From a virus: a DNA stretch of 48,046 nt. Positions 31,989 through 40,124 of the stretch are shown in pieces (position 1 is the first letter of the stretch; the number at the start of each line of letters is the position of its first letter). The notes beneath the pieces are model-generated. The model ran no database searches, had not been told where the DNA came from, and worked only from the letters and a program-made list of their open reading frames with translations. Location of the stretch: the IMG/VR virus record IMGVR_UViG_3300017739_000022, positions 1 to 48,046 of that record. One strand, 5' to 3'. The position numbers and the translations under genes are program-made.

Positions 31989-33230
31989 TTAAGACAAACC
32001 AGATCCAGAAATGATAAATTCATTTGCTGCAGTACATGCGATAGTACATACCCCCTTCGCTGCTAATGTCCTATTTGCATCAGTTCCATCAACGGTATTG
32101 TATAGGGTAACTGTAGATTTATCAATCGTAATATTACCATCAGAAACATTAAATATCGTAACCATATCTCCAGGAGATAATATATCTGCTGGGATAGTAA
32201 TTGTTTTAGAACTAGTATCTTGTCTGATAAGTTTTCCTGCATCAGTAGAAACTAGCGTATAATCATCAGAATGGTTACCAATAGGAAGTCTTCTTAATGG
32301 GCCATGAAAATCCTCAACAACACCAATGGATTGTACTTTGGCACCAATTATATTACCAGTTATCCCAGTCGCTGTTATATCACCATTAACTGTTATGTCC
32401 CCAGGGGATAGTGAATCGCCAACATTAATAGAAGAGAATGTTCCAATTTCAATCCACGAAGTTCCATCATATATTTTAAATTTTACTGGATTTGTATTAT
32501 TATCAACCCACAAATCCCCTTCAACAGGATTTATAGATGCTGTTGTATTAACAGTAATTGATGGGACGGTATATGATTTTTTCGTTATGTTATTACTGAC
32601 AGATACATCTGTAGCAATTATATTAGTAAAAGTAGAATCTCCTGATAGATCAATTCCAGAAATACTTACATTTGTTATACCCTCTCCACTTCCAGAAAGC
32701 TTTGTAGAAAACAACTCACCAGTAGTAGGATTAAATTTAAGTTTTGTAGTAGAAACCCTTGCTTCAGATGGATTACCAATCGCACCATCTGGATCAACAA
32801 ATATTGGGAAGTGGTCTAGACTATCATGAGAATTATTTACACATCTAAGCTCACTATTGAGTACAGGAAAAGAGGATCCGATATTGATAGCAGAAAATTC
32901 TACTCCATTCGCAGGAGCAACAGTGAATATTATTATTGTGCCAGCAACAGTGTAATCAACAGCTGGCACTTGATCCAAGCCATCCAATGAAACTAAAAGT
33001 TGTTTAGTCGTAGTTGGTGAAATAGTTGCTCCAGCAGCAGTCAATGGGAAAACTGTTTCGACACCATTAAACTGACTACTTATGTCATCAATGACTTTTA
33101 TTCCCCTAGCTGACGATGGAGAATAACTCGTCCATGTTTGATACTGCTCATTCCAGGAATAATAAAATTGAGAATTTTCATCAAAATATATTTCACCATT
33201 AACAGGAGAATCTGGAAAATTTAATGCCAC
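31989..33230 (-). CDS. Fibre-like structural protein (413 aa)
   Basis: It begins MALNFPDSPVNGEIYFDENSQFYYSWNEQYQTWTSY, a phage-fibre head in which a Trp hairpin follows 'P-x-x-G'. Residues ~45-120 contain a divergent copy of the 'NGv-l' fibre module (LLVSLDGLDQVPAVDYTV). A VEGDLWVDNNTNPVKFKIYDGTSW module lies at ~235-260, and beta-prism-like repeats (GDITVNGDITATGITG) follow. The last ~90 residues are a compact tip (SDDYTLVSTDAGKLIRQD to AANEFIISGSGLS), resembling tip domains found on several phage fibres. It has its own late promoter and is followed by the 515-aa gene. It is likely a short fibre subunit. Confidence 0.75.
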   Translation of the reverse strand: MALNFPDSPVNGEIYFDENSQFYYSWNEQYQTWTSYSPSSARGIKVIDDISSQFNGVETVFPLTAAGATISPTTTKQLLVSLDGLDQVPAVDYTVAGTIIIFTVAPANGVEFSAINIGSSFPVLNSELRCVNNSHDSLDHFPIFVDPDGAIGNPSEARVSTTKLKFNPTTGELFSTKLSGSGEGITNVSISGIDLSGDSTFTNIIATDVSVSNNITKKSYTVPSITVNTTASINPVEGDLWVDNNTNPVKFKIYDGTSWIEIGTFSSINVGDSLSPGDITVNGDITATGITGNIIGAKVQSIGVVEDFHGPLRRLPIGNHSDDYTLVSTDAGKLIRQDTSSKTITIPADILSPGDMVTIFNVSDGNITIDKSTVTLYNTVDGTDANRTLAAKGVCTIACTAANEFIISGSGLS

Positions 33231-33252
33231 TTTATTACTGATATCTTTTTTA

Positions 33253-33260
33253 TATTTATA
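33253..33260 (-). promoter_or_regulatory. T4-like late promoter for the 413-aa fibre gene
   Basis: The minus strand reads TATAAATA, a perfect consensus match, 23-30 bases before the ATG at 33230. Confidence 0.68.
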
Positions 33261-33263
33261 AGT

Positions 33264-33788
33264 TCAGAGATAGCTTAAAAATATTGAGGGAATATAATCA
33301 ACTATCAAATGCACTCTAGATATTTCTGAATTATTCTCAACGTAATGAATTTTTTTATTGTTTATCTCAACTAACTGCCCCTGTTTAAATTTGAAAAGAT
33401 GATCTTCGATATAAAATCTTACATCACTATTGGTAATTATAGGAAGATGAATTCTATGCGATAAACTAAAATCCAATCCAGTATCATAATGACTTGCAAT
33501 CTTCTTACCTGGAGGCATCAAAGAAAATTGCACATTATATACAGACCCATTCCCATAATTTGAATTTAAAATTTGAGTTATATCTTGAGAAATATCGAAA
33601 AATTTCTGTATTATATGTGGATGATTTATCCTTGACCTCTCCACAAGAAACCAATTCTTACACCCAGAAAAATACTTCTCTCGATTGTAATTATTATTCT
33701 CAGAAAAAGATACATGCTCTTCTATAAAATCAATATATTTCACAGAATTAACAAGTCCAAGATATTTTACATGATTTGGTTTGTTCAT
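33264..33788 (-). CDS. Aspartyl/asparaginyl beta-hydroxylase-like protein (174 aa)
   Basis: Residues 85-165 match the core of the Asp/Asn beta-hydroxylase family: QFSLMPPGKKIASHYDTG (H100 as an iron ligand, D102 following), SHRIHLPI (R112, cosubstrate binding), GQLVEINNKKIHYVENNS (H148 as the second iron ligand) and RVHLIVDY (R158). These 2-oxoglutarate/Fe(II) enzymes hydroxylate the beta carbon of Asp or Asn side chains; related bacterial members act on free amino acids or lipids. The ~85 N-terminal residues are not recognised. Its ATG overlaps the stop of the upstream sulfotransferase (ATGA), so the two are coupled. It could act on virion proteins or on host or free substrates; the sequence does not say which. 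Confidence 0.82.
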   Translation of the reverse strand: MNKPNHVKYLGLVNSVKYIDFIEEHVSFSENNNYNREKYFSGCKNWFLVERSRINHPHIIQKFFDISQDITQILNSNYGNGSVYNVQFSLMPPGKKIASHYDTGLDFSLSHRIHLPIITNSDVRFYIEDHLFKFKQGQLVEINNKKIHYVENNSEISRVHLIVDYIPSIFLSYL

Positions 33789-34321
33789 AAAAAATCAGTA
33801 GTATATTTGAAATTATAAAAATCAGATGCATAATAATCCCTTACGAAATCCCTTTCCCTTTGTCCATATGAATTAAAATATTCAACCTCAGAATATGACC
33901 CCCTATTGATATGGGGGAGAGATACACTTAAATCACTCTCCAGCTCTTTTAAATTTTCAAACTTATAAATTTTATCTAAACCAATATCTCCAACAGTGTT
34001 AAGACAATAAAAAGATTGAGAATATGGTATCATTTTAGTTTTAGGAAAAGATGCACCACTTTTTATAATATCAAGAAATTTTTCAAATGTATACTCAGTA
34101 CGATTAACTTTATTGAAGTGCTTGTAGTAACTAAATGTTCTTCTATATGGATTTCTGACAATAGCAAATTTGTATGCATTAGCAATATTATTATTCCTTT
34201 CTAATAAAAATAAAGGATCATGTTTAGCATGTTCAACATAATTCCACTGGCTATTTACAACAGAAAATATTGATTGCCCAGCAGTTTTGGGAATATGTAC
34301 AAATAATATCAATCTCTCCAA
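33785..34321 (-). CDS. Sulfotransferase family 2-like protein (178 aa)
   Basis: The N-terminus reads ERLILFVHIPKTAGQSIFS, in which HIPKTAG is the 5'-phosphosulfate-binding (PAPS) loop of the Sulfotransfer_2 family. AIVRNPYRRTFSYY (R56, S64) is the 3'-phosphate-binding segment. Members move sulfate from PAPS to carbohydrates or proteins. The preferred start is the TTG at 34321, because AGGGGG lies 8 bases upstream inside the preceding gene; a GTG at 34339 is open in the same frame but lacks a ribosome-binding site. It overlaps both the upstream sulfotransferase and the downstream hydroxylase gene. At 178 residues it is short for the family, so it may be a minimal domain. Confidence 0.72.
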   Translation of the reverse strand: MERLILFVHIPKTAGQSIFSVVNSQWNYVEHAKHDPLFLLERNNNIANAYKFAIVRNPYRRTFSYYKHFNKVNRTEYTFEKFLDIIKSGASFPKTKMIPYSQSFYCLNTVGDIGLDKIYKFENLKELESDLSVSLPHINRGSYSEVEYFNSYGQRERDFVRDYYASDFYNFKYTTDFL

Positions 34322-35109
34322 AATTCCATCCCCCTGCACCGTTCAAGTATTTCTTTTGGCAAAACTTCCTTAGGATCTTTAGATTGATACTCAATCTTTG
34401 ATCTGATATCATGCAGCCCAGGAAGATTATAATACCTAGTATCCTCTACCTGATTATTATTTTGAATGTAATTGAAATTATGATCATACATATCCTCCCC
34501 AAGAAAATTATAAATTGAATTCATAGTATCATATGGATTCGAAACCAAATCTTTATACTCTACAAATAAAATTCTATCCAACAAATTATTCTCAAGAGCG
34601 AAGTGAATATGACGCATAGCATTTCCAAGGAAAGTATTGAGTATAAAATCACATCTATTATAATCTGTCAGAGGAAATTCTTTCTCTATTACTCCAATAT
34701 CAATAACATTAAAATTAATTCCATCATAAGTCTTATGAATTAAAGTCAAAAATGATGTTAATATTTCTGATATATCTCTAACTGGGCATATTATTTTAGC
34801 TCTCTGTCCAACATACTCCTCAATATAATTTATGTATGCAGGCCAATCTCTATTCTTATCAAAAATTACAGGACAATCTATATCATGATAATAGTTCCCT
34901 ATTACAGATGATATTATTTTGTGAGCACTAATTGGTTTTGGGGAAGATTTATAATGTTCAATAGTTGGAATATTACTTTCAATATTCTTCATAATATCCA
35001 GCACTGGAGTTAGAGGACCGGAATAAAATCTTGGATTCTGATTTAAAATTGAAGATAACAAAGTCGCACCAGATCTATGAAGACCTGCAATAAAATAATA
35101 TTTTTTCAT
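34309..35109 (-). CDS. PAPS-dependent sulfotransferase (266 aa)
   Basis: The sequence starts MKKYYFIAGLHRSGATLLSSIL. The GLHRSGATLL loop (residues 9-18) is the 5'-phosphosulfate-binding P-loop of sulfotransferases, with Ala in place of the usual first Thr of RSGTT. AKIICPVRDISEILTSF (R111, S119) matches the 3'-phosphate-binding motif. The helical pattern and length suit sulfotransferases that act on tyrosine or glycans, but the acceptor cannot be told. Its stop is overlapped by the next sulfotransferase gene. A phage needs a host source of PAPS, which cyanobacteria can make. The gene has no promoter of its own that I can see. Confidence 0.82.
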   Translation of the reverse strand: MKKYYFIAGLHRSGATLLSSILNQNPRFYSGPLTPVLDIMKNIESNIPTIEHYKSSPKPISAHKIISSVIGNYYHDIDCPVIFDKNRDWPAYINYIEEYVGQRAKIICPVRDISEILTSFLTLIHKTYDGINFNVIDIGVIEKEFPLTDYNRCDFILNTFLGNAMRHIHFALENNLLDRILFVEYKDLVSNPYDTMNSIYNFLGEDMYDHNFNYIQNNNQVEDTRYYNLPGLHDIRSKIEYQSKDPKEVLPKEILERCRGMEFWRD

Positions 35110-35115
35110 ACAAAA

Positions 35116-35694
35116 TCAAGAATTTGAAGTGTCTGGCCAAACGATATCTAAAGTCAGATTATTAATATCATCAAGAGTATTGCAATCATCAACTAAGCTT
35201 GACGCCATATTTTCTGCATCGAAACAGCTTTGTATATAATTGGAAACAAAATTAAGGAGATCGATGATTTCTGCTTTGGTCAAATCCACATACCCATCCA
35301 CAAATTTCCACGCAGTCATAATATCACCATCTTGGTTAGTCAAAGATGAAACTCTTAATGATAAAGAGGTTCTAGTATTATTTGTTAGGTTAATCCTATT
35401 TCCGTTAAATGTCAATGTCTCTTCAACCTTTTCTTTTCTGTCTGAAGAAATATATGATTTAATATTAGCTTTACTTGAATCCATCCAATTAGTTGGAGTG
35501 GTAAAAGACGATATATTCTCATTACTACTGGGGAACCATCCAAGATTTTTATGCCCTGCCCAAGACAGATTTGAAAGTTTTTCATCATCAAAAAAATTCA
35601 AACCACTAACATTTAACCAGTTTTCTGGCAACTTATTTAATGGTGTCAATATTTCTGATTTACTGATATCAGCTAAGACATATAAGTCAAGCAT
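35116..35694 (-). CDS. DUF4376-like tail-accessory protein (192 aa)
   Basis: No enzyme motif is seen. The C-terminal ~70 residues (TAWKFVDGYVDLTKAEIIDLLNFVSNYIQSCFDAENM, followed by a LDDIN-N helix) fit the layout of the phage DUF4376 domain: a strand and loop, then a helix of the form L-T-x-x-E, then a helix ending in a small loop. In other phages that domain occurs in tail-fibre accessory or assembly proteins. The N-terminal half (LNKLPENWLNVSGLNFFDDEKLSNLSW) is Trp-rich and not recognised. It overlaps the upstream 167-aa gene by 8 bases and has GAGGGGG 10 bases before the ATG. A fibre-assembly role is possible but not shown. Confidence 0.55.
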   Translation of the reverse strand: MLDLYVLADISKSEILTPLNKLPENWLNVSGLNFFDDEKLSNLSWAGHKNLGWFPSSNENISSFTTPTNWMDSSKANIKSYISSDRKEKVEETLTFNGNRINLTNNTRTSLSLRVSSLTNQDGDIMTAWKFVDGYVDLTKAEIIDLLNFVSNYIQSCFDAENMASSLVDDCNTLDDINNLTLDIVWPDTSNS

Positions 35695-36190
35695 CTTCTT
35701 GATCCCCCTCTGGTGTTTCCTTCTCTAACTTTTCCTTTTCTTCCAAAGAATCCATTAATTGTTGAACTCTAACTTTTTCAGTTGGAAGTTGATTTTCTTG
35801 AAATTTTCTCTCAAGCTCTGGCCCCTCAAAAACTTGCCATGCAGCAGCACCTTTCCATGCAATCCTATCAAGAGGAACTCTTTGCCCAATAATGTCTTCC
35901 CACCCTCTCCATGATGCAAAATCCTGCTTAGGTCTCATTGCAATCTCAATACCAAGACCAGCAGCAAGTTGTTCAATCAACTCAACCCCTTCTGTTGGCT
36001 GCATCTGTGCAAAAACAGTACCAATATCAGATCTCATACTGACTTCAACAATTCCACCGAATGCAGTGCCCACTGTTATTGATCTTGCTCTATTACGATT
36101 CTGCTTCATAGAAAGATACTCATTCTCTGCGCATAGCAAGTCAATCTTTTCTCTGAGTTCAGAAACAGTCTCACATCTTTCTTCTGACAT
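35687..36190 (-). CDS. Small protein with coiled-coil start (167 aa), unknown function
   Basis: The first 35 residues form a helix with heptad spacing (ELREKIDLLCAENEYLSM). Residues ~38-75 are beta-rich (TVGTAFGGIVEVSMRSDIGTVFAQM), a segment that could bind a partner. Residues ~95-120 contain a Trp-rich stretch (ASWRGWEDIIG, then AWKGAAAWQVF). The C-terminus is strongly acidic and helical. No named family is recognised. It starts a transcription unit that continues into the DUF4376-like, sulfotransferase and hydroxylase genes, and it has its own late promoter. Confidence 0.55.
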   Translation of the reverse strand: MSEERCETVSELREKIDLLCAENEYLSMKQNRNRARSITVGTAFGGIVEVSMRSDIGTVFAQMQPTEGVELIEQLAAGLGIEIAMRPKQDFASWRGWEDIIGQRVPLDRIAWKGAAAWQVFEGPELERKFQENQLPTEKVRVQQLMDSLEEKEKLEKETPEGDQEDA

Positions 36191-36214
36191 ATTTTTGAGT
36201 ATTAAGTATATGAA

Positions 36215-36222
36215 TATTTATC
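36215..36222 (-). promoter_or_regulatory. T4-like late promoter for the 167-aa to hydroxylase unit
   Basis: The minus strand reads GATAAATA, 25-32 bases before the ATG at 36190. It overlaps the stop codon of the collagen-like gene. Confidence 0.6.
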
Positions 36223-37648
36223 ACTGAGAATTCCAAGAAATAGTAACTGATCCACCGGGTCCGACAATAATTGGATATTGAGTAGATGGAGAAACTGAAA
36301 CTGGATAACTTAAACCAACTGTGGCTGCTTTGCCATCTTCGGGAGGATTTGTATTACCATCTTCTCCTTTAGTGCCAAAATTACCATCCCCAGCATCTTG
36401 CATAGGTGCGCCAGGGCCGCCAGGCTGGCCATTTTTCGCACCATCACCATGATCACCAGGGCGTCCAGGATTGCCTGGCTGTCCATCATTGGAACCACCG
36501 CCACCTCCGCCGCCGCCGCCGCCTCCGCCGCCACGACCCCAATCACCATATCCACCTCTACCACCATATCCTCCAGAACCACCACGATATCCAGAGTTTC
36601 CACCAGGACCACGATTGCCACCGTTCTGCCCAGCACCTCTACCGGTGCCATTTGTCGGGGTTCCACCTCCACCGTCTCCTCCGCGCCCAGGGCCATACTT
36701 GTCAGAGCCACTGGGGTTGGTGCCCCCAACGCCGCCGCGCCCACCAGCACCACCGGAACCGCTATTTGCACCATTACCCTCAACACCACCATTTCCCTTA
36801 TTACCACCAGTACCGCCCCATCCACCCCATCCTGCATTACCTGGATTGCCAGGATTACCAGCAATTCCAGGATCTCCAGCAAAACCAGGTGATCCTGCAT
36901 TTCCTCCCCTGCCAGCATTACCCATCGCACCTGGATTTCCTTGCCCACCTGCACCACCAAGTCCACCAGGAAAAACAACACCTAAAGCAGAACTGGCTTG
37001 ACCATCAGATCCTGGCAGACCGTCCCGCCCAGCCTCTCCAGGTTCTCCTGGAGGTCCATCGGCACCTTGACCTCCAGAACCACCTTGCTGGCCAGCAGTA
37101 TAATATCCAGGAGTTCCAAAAGTGCGATTACCATCAGCACCATCAGGACCATCATTCCCATCATCGCCCGCTTGCCCTCTACTTCCTGGAGCACCTGGAC
37201 TGTTTCCACCATAACCTCTACTACCACCATATGCATCCGGACCACCATGAGAATTAGGAGCATTTCCATCACGACCATCCCTTCCATCATATCCCCCGCT
37301 ATATGGCATGTTTGGACTCTGCCTTCCAGCACCGCCGCCTCCGCCGCCGCCTCCTGCAGCGCCAGAACCAGGAGCTCCTTTACTTCCTGGATTGCCTTCC
37401 CCTCTAGTGCCATTAAATCCCGTACCACCTTGTCCACCAGATCCATAATTTCCCGGTGATCCTTGGACTGTTGAACCGGCACCACCTGTACCTGCAACTC
37501 CAACCTGGCCAGGTTCACCTGCAGCACCAACTCCAGATACTGTCACACTAAGTAACCTTGGAGGTGACACCCAAGTTGCTGGAGAATTAAAAGTAACTGA
37601 TCCTGCGGCTTCGCTACCCGCTCTACCAAGAATTCTTCTAGTTGACAT
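36221..37648 (-). CDS. Collagen-like glycine-rich virion protein (475 aa)
   Basis: After a ~30-residue head (SVTFNSPATWVSPPRLLSVTV), the product is dominated by Gly-x-y triplets and long glycine runs (one of G13). About nineteen Gly-x-Pro-Gly sites place proline in the y position, the position hydroxylated in collagens, e.g. GPPGEPGEAGRDGLPG and GNPGNPGNAG. Continuous GXY stretches are long enough for a triple helix in places. The C-terminus (SYPVSVSPSTQYPIIVGPGGSVTISW) is a non-glycine strand segment, possibly the tip. It starts 3 bases after the stop of a P4H-like oxygenase gene and is likely coupled to it. A surface fibre or spike is likely; the mature fold may be polyglycine-II where triplets break down. 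Confidence 0.75.
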   Translation of the reverse strand: MSTRRILGRAGSEAAGSVTFNSPATWVSPPRLLSVTVSGVGAAGEPGQVGVAGTGGAGSTVQGSPGNYGSGGQGGTGFNGTRGEGNPGSKGAPGSGAAGGGGGGGGAGRQSPNMPYSGGYDGRDGRDGNAPNSHGGPDAYGGSRGYGGNSPGAPGSRGQAGDDGNDGPDGADGNRTFGTPGYYTAGQQGGSGGQGADGPPGEPGEAGRDGLPGSDGQASSALGVVFPGGLGGAGGQGNPGAMGNAGRGGNAGSPGFAGDPGIAGNPGNPGNAGWGGWGGTGGNKGNGGVEGNGANSGSGGAGGRGGVGGTNPSGSDKYGPGRGGDGGGGTPTNGTGRGAGQNGGNRGPGGNSGYRGGSGGYGGRGGYGDWGRGGGGGGGGGGGGGSNDGQPGNPGRPGDHGDGAKNGQPGGPGAPMQDAGDGNFGTKGEDGNTNPPEDGKAATVGLSYPVSVSPSTQYPIIVGPGGSVTISWNSQ

Positions 37649-37651
37649 ATC

Positions 37652-38248
37652 TTAATCGTAATAGAACCAACCTGTTATTATATATTTTGGAGTATTTCCA
37701 AAAACAACATTCCCCCTATGGGCATGTGTGAATGCTGCTGGCCAAATAATTAAAGTATTCTCTTTTGGAGGAATCCTCAACTGCTGATATAGAAATTCGG
37801 TTTCCCCCGCTCCATCTTCATCTAATGTATTTAGATAAACACTATAAACTAAACCTCTATTTTGAGATTCTACATTTCCTTGCTCTGCATGCCAAACATG
37901 ATAGCCTGCCCCAGGAACAGTTTTTTGCATTTTTATAGAGGTACATCTTAAATCAGCGCCTTTTAAAATATCATATTCTTCGACATAATCATCGAAGCAT
38001 GTTTGAAGACGATTGAAGAAAATTCTTTCAGAAGATTTATCTTGAAACCTATCTGGTTGATGATTCTTCAGATTTAAGAACAAATGAATATCATTCTTTT
38101 TTACTTTATTTGCATTTTCCGATTGCTTTCTATTGAGACACATTCCTCTAGAATTAAGTCTCTCAAACTCATCAATCATATGCCGACAATACCCATCAGG
38201 GAAAACATTGTCATACATTCCTATAAAATTGTTATATTTTGCATTCAT
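37652..38248 (-). CDS. Prolyl-4-hydroxylase-like 2OG-Fe(II) oxygenase (198 aa)
   Basis: The catalytic core is visible in GAGYHVWHAEQG (H120-A-E122, an HxE variant of the iron-binding HxD), GAGETEFLYQQLRI, WPAAFTHAHRGNVVFG (H175 or H177 as the distal iron ligand) and TPKYIITGWFYYD (K188, the 2-oxoglutarate lysine typical of prolyl-4-hydroxylases). The Lys and the spacing place it with the P4H-like family, not with PKHD or AspH enzymes. It is the gene directly upstream of the collagen-like protein, with 3 bases between them, and it follows the 604-aa fibre gene by 6 bases. Hydroxylation of collagen-like proline is the obvious candidate role, inferred from this neighbourhood. Confidence 0.8.
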   Translation of the reverse strand: MNAKYNNFIGMYDNVFPDGYCRHMIDEFERLNSRGMCLNRKQSENANKVKKNDIHLFLNLKNHQPDRFQDKSSERIFFNRLQTCFDDYVEEYDILKGADLRCTSIKMQKTVPGAGYHVWHAEQGNVESQNRGLVYSVYLNTLDEDGAGETEFLYQQLRIPPKENTLIIWPAAFTHAHRGNVVFGNTPKYIITGWFYYD

Positions 38249-38254
38249 AGTATT

Positions 38255-40069
38255 TTATTCGAAGTTAAATATTGCAATGTTACCATACCAGTTTGCTCCC
38301 CCATCAGAAGAAACAAACACCCATATATCAGTCTTTCCAGCTTCTTTAGTTCTTGAAGGTTGCACCGAACCAGGCCCAGGCCATTTTATCAGAGGAGTTA
38401 TTCCATCTTGTTTCATTGGCCAAACAATTGATTGATCATCTAAACCATTTGTAAGAACTAAAGTGAATCCAATTGCATCAGTGCTGATTCCCGTATTAAT
38501 AGTAATATTTGTTGATGCTTCACTCAAAGTTGCAGTTACATGAGATCCATTTGATAAATCAATTAACATGTCAGTGCCACCATTTCCGATAGCATTGACT
38601 TTCTCTGCAAACTCAGTAGTAATTAATCCGCCATTAAATGTAGAAACTCCAACTGCATTTATATTGTTAATGTTTCCTGCTATATTGATATTACCAGTTC
38701 CAATTATATCTTTGGAGTTTAGATCCAAATTGCCACCAAGTTCTGGAGTAGTATCATTTACAACATGAATGCCACTGAGATTAGATCCATCACCACTGAA
38801 TAATCCAGCAGTAATAGTTCCCGTAGCACTAATATTTCCCGTAACATCAACATCCCCCTGCAAGGTAGCACTGTCAAAAGGAGCAGCATCAACCCAATAA
38901 GCAGCAGTTCCAAGTCCTAACTTTGATTCATCATACCATACATACAATTTACCAGCGTTATTATTATACCAAAGGTCACCTAGCTTTTGCCCACCCGATG
39001 GTGGTGTATCTGAAACTGTAACGAAAGCACCAGAGCCAGTAATATGAACTGTAGCAGTATCAGTTGCTGGATCTAATGTACATGTAGAAATACCAGCACC
39101 TTCAAGTGTAATATTTTTTACACCATTACCAAGCAGAGTAAGGTTATCTATTATAGAAGTTTGTTGTGTAGAAATACCCACACCACGTTGAACATTGGTT
39201 AAGTGGGTTCCATCTCCATGATACACTACAGGAGATTGTGGATTGGTTGTAGTAATTATTCCAGAATTAATCTTAACATTACCAAAAGTAGATATACCAG
39301 TTACTTCTAGATTATCAGCAGTTGCTTGATCATATGTAAGTGCTCCAGTGACTGACAAACCTCCAGAGACAGATACATTTCCAGAGACAGATACATTTCC
39401 AGAAGTAGTAAGATCATTAATACTGATATCGGGAGTACCACTCAAATTGGCAGCAGTTCCACTAGTATTTTGATTACCATCGATATTGACACCAGGAAGA
39501 TCAATATTTGCCGTTCCATCAAATGATACACCACCAATATTTCTAGGAGTTTTAAGTGCAGTAGCAGAATCAGAATTGCCAGTTACATCTCCATTAAAAC
39601 CAGAAGAAGTTACTGTACTCTCAAATACTGCACTACCATCCTTATCAATAACAACTAAATTTGAAAAGCCCCCCTGACCATTATGCTTATGACATCTCAG
39701 ATAAGGTTCCGAATTATCTGTTGATGAACGGAATAAAACAATATTTCCATCAGAAGTAATGGAACTACCACTCAAATCCCCAGCATTAGATCCAGGATTA
39801 GGACCAGATAAAATGCTCCCATCAAGTACAATATCTCCACCAAAAGTAGCAGATCCGGTAACATCCAAATCTCCACTAGAATTTATAGCACCAGCGGTAG
39901 TAATACCACTTACATTTAAATGATTAGATTTAAGTACACCATAAACATCCAATGTATATTGAGGATCTGCAGTTGCGATCCCGACTTTGACTGTAGTTGC
40001 ATTAGCAAAAATTAAGTCAGTATTGACCTCAAGTCCATTTTTAACGACAAAATTCTTATTAATTGCCAT
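38255..40069 (-). CDS. Tail-fibre-like structural protein (604 aa)
   Basis: The conserved phage head MAINKNFVVKNGLEVNTDLIFAN is followed by VKVGIATADPQYTLDVYG, then beta repeats including one copy of the giant fibre's module (RNIGGVSFDGTANIDLPGV). GDLWYNNNAGKLYVWYDE at ~370-390 is a fibre module seen in related phages. The last ~110 residues (SNGSHVTATLSEASTNITINTG, then IVWPMKQDGITPLIKWPGPG, ending in GGANWYGNIAIFNF) form a compact tip that resembles the ends of other fibres here. GGGGGAG lies 12 bases before the ATG. It is probably a fibre subunit, and it heads the transcript carrying the P4H and collagen-like genes. Confidence 0.8.
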   Translation of the reverse strand: MAINKNFVVKNGLEVNTDLIFANATTVKVGIATADPQYTLDVYGVLKSNHLNVSGITTAGAINSSGDLDVTGSATFGGDIVLDGSILSGPNPGSNAGDLSGSSITSDGNIVLFRSSTDNSEPYLRCHKHNGQGGFSNLVVIDKDGSAVFESTVTSSGFNGDVTGNSDSATALKTPRNIGGVSFDGTANIDLPGVNIDGNQNTSGTAANLSGTPDISINDLTTSGNVSVSGNVSVSGGLSVTGALTYDQATADNLEVTGISTFGNVKINSGIITTTNPQSPVVYHGDGTHLTNVQRGVGISTQQTSIIDNLTLLGNGVKNITLEGAGISTCTLDPATDTATVHITGSGAFVTVSDTPPSGGQKLGDLWYNNNAGKLYVWYDESKLGLGTAAYWVDAAPFDSATLQGDVDVTGNISATGTITAGLFSGDGSNLSGIHVVNDTTPELGGNLDLNSKDIIGTGNINIAGNINNINAVGVSTFNGGLITTEFAEKVNAIGNGGTDMLIDLSNGSHVTATLSEASTNITINTGISTDAIGFTLVLTNGLDDQSIVWPMKQDGITPLIKWPGPGSVQPSRTKEAGKTDIWVFVSSDGGANWYGNIAIFNFE

Positions 40070-40102
40070 TTGGGTTCACTCTCCCCCGAACTAATTTTTA
40101 AA

Positions 40103-40110
40103 TATTTATA
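40103..40110 (-). promoter_or_regulatory. T4-like late promoter for the 604-aa fibre, P4H and collagen-like unit
   Basis: The minus strand reads TATAAATA, a perfect consensus match, 34-41 bases before the ATG at 40069. The P4H and collagen-like genes have only 3- to 6-base gaps upstream, so they should ride on this transcript. Confidence 0.68.
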
Positions 40111-40124
40111 ACAATAAAGTCTGA

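Noticed and set aside
36406-37257. Long plus-strand open frames opposite the collagen-like gene, rich in Pro or His
   Set aside because: They are complementary shadows of GGN codons; no ribosome-binding site or promoter precedes them, and all real genes here are on the minus strand.
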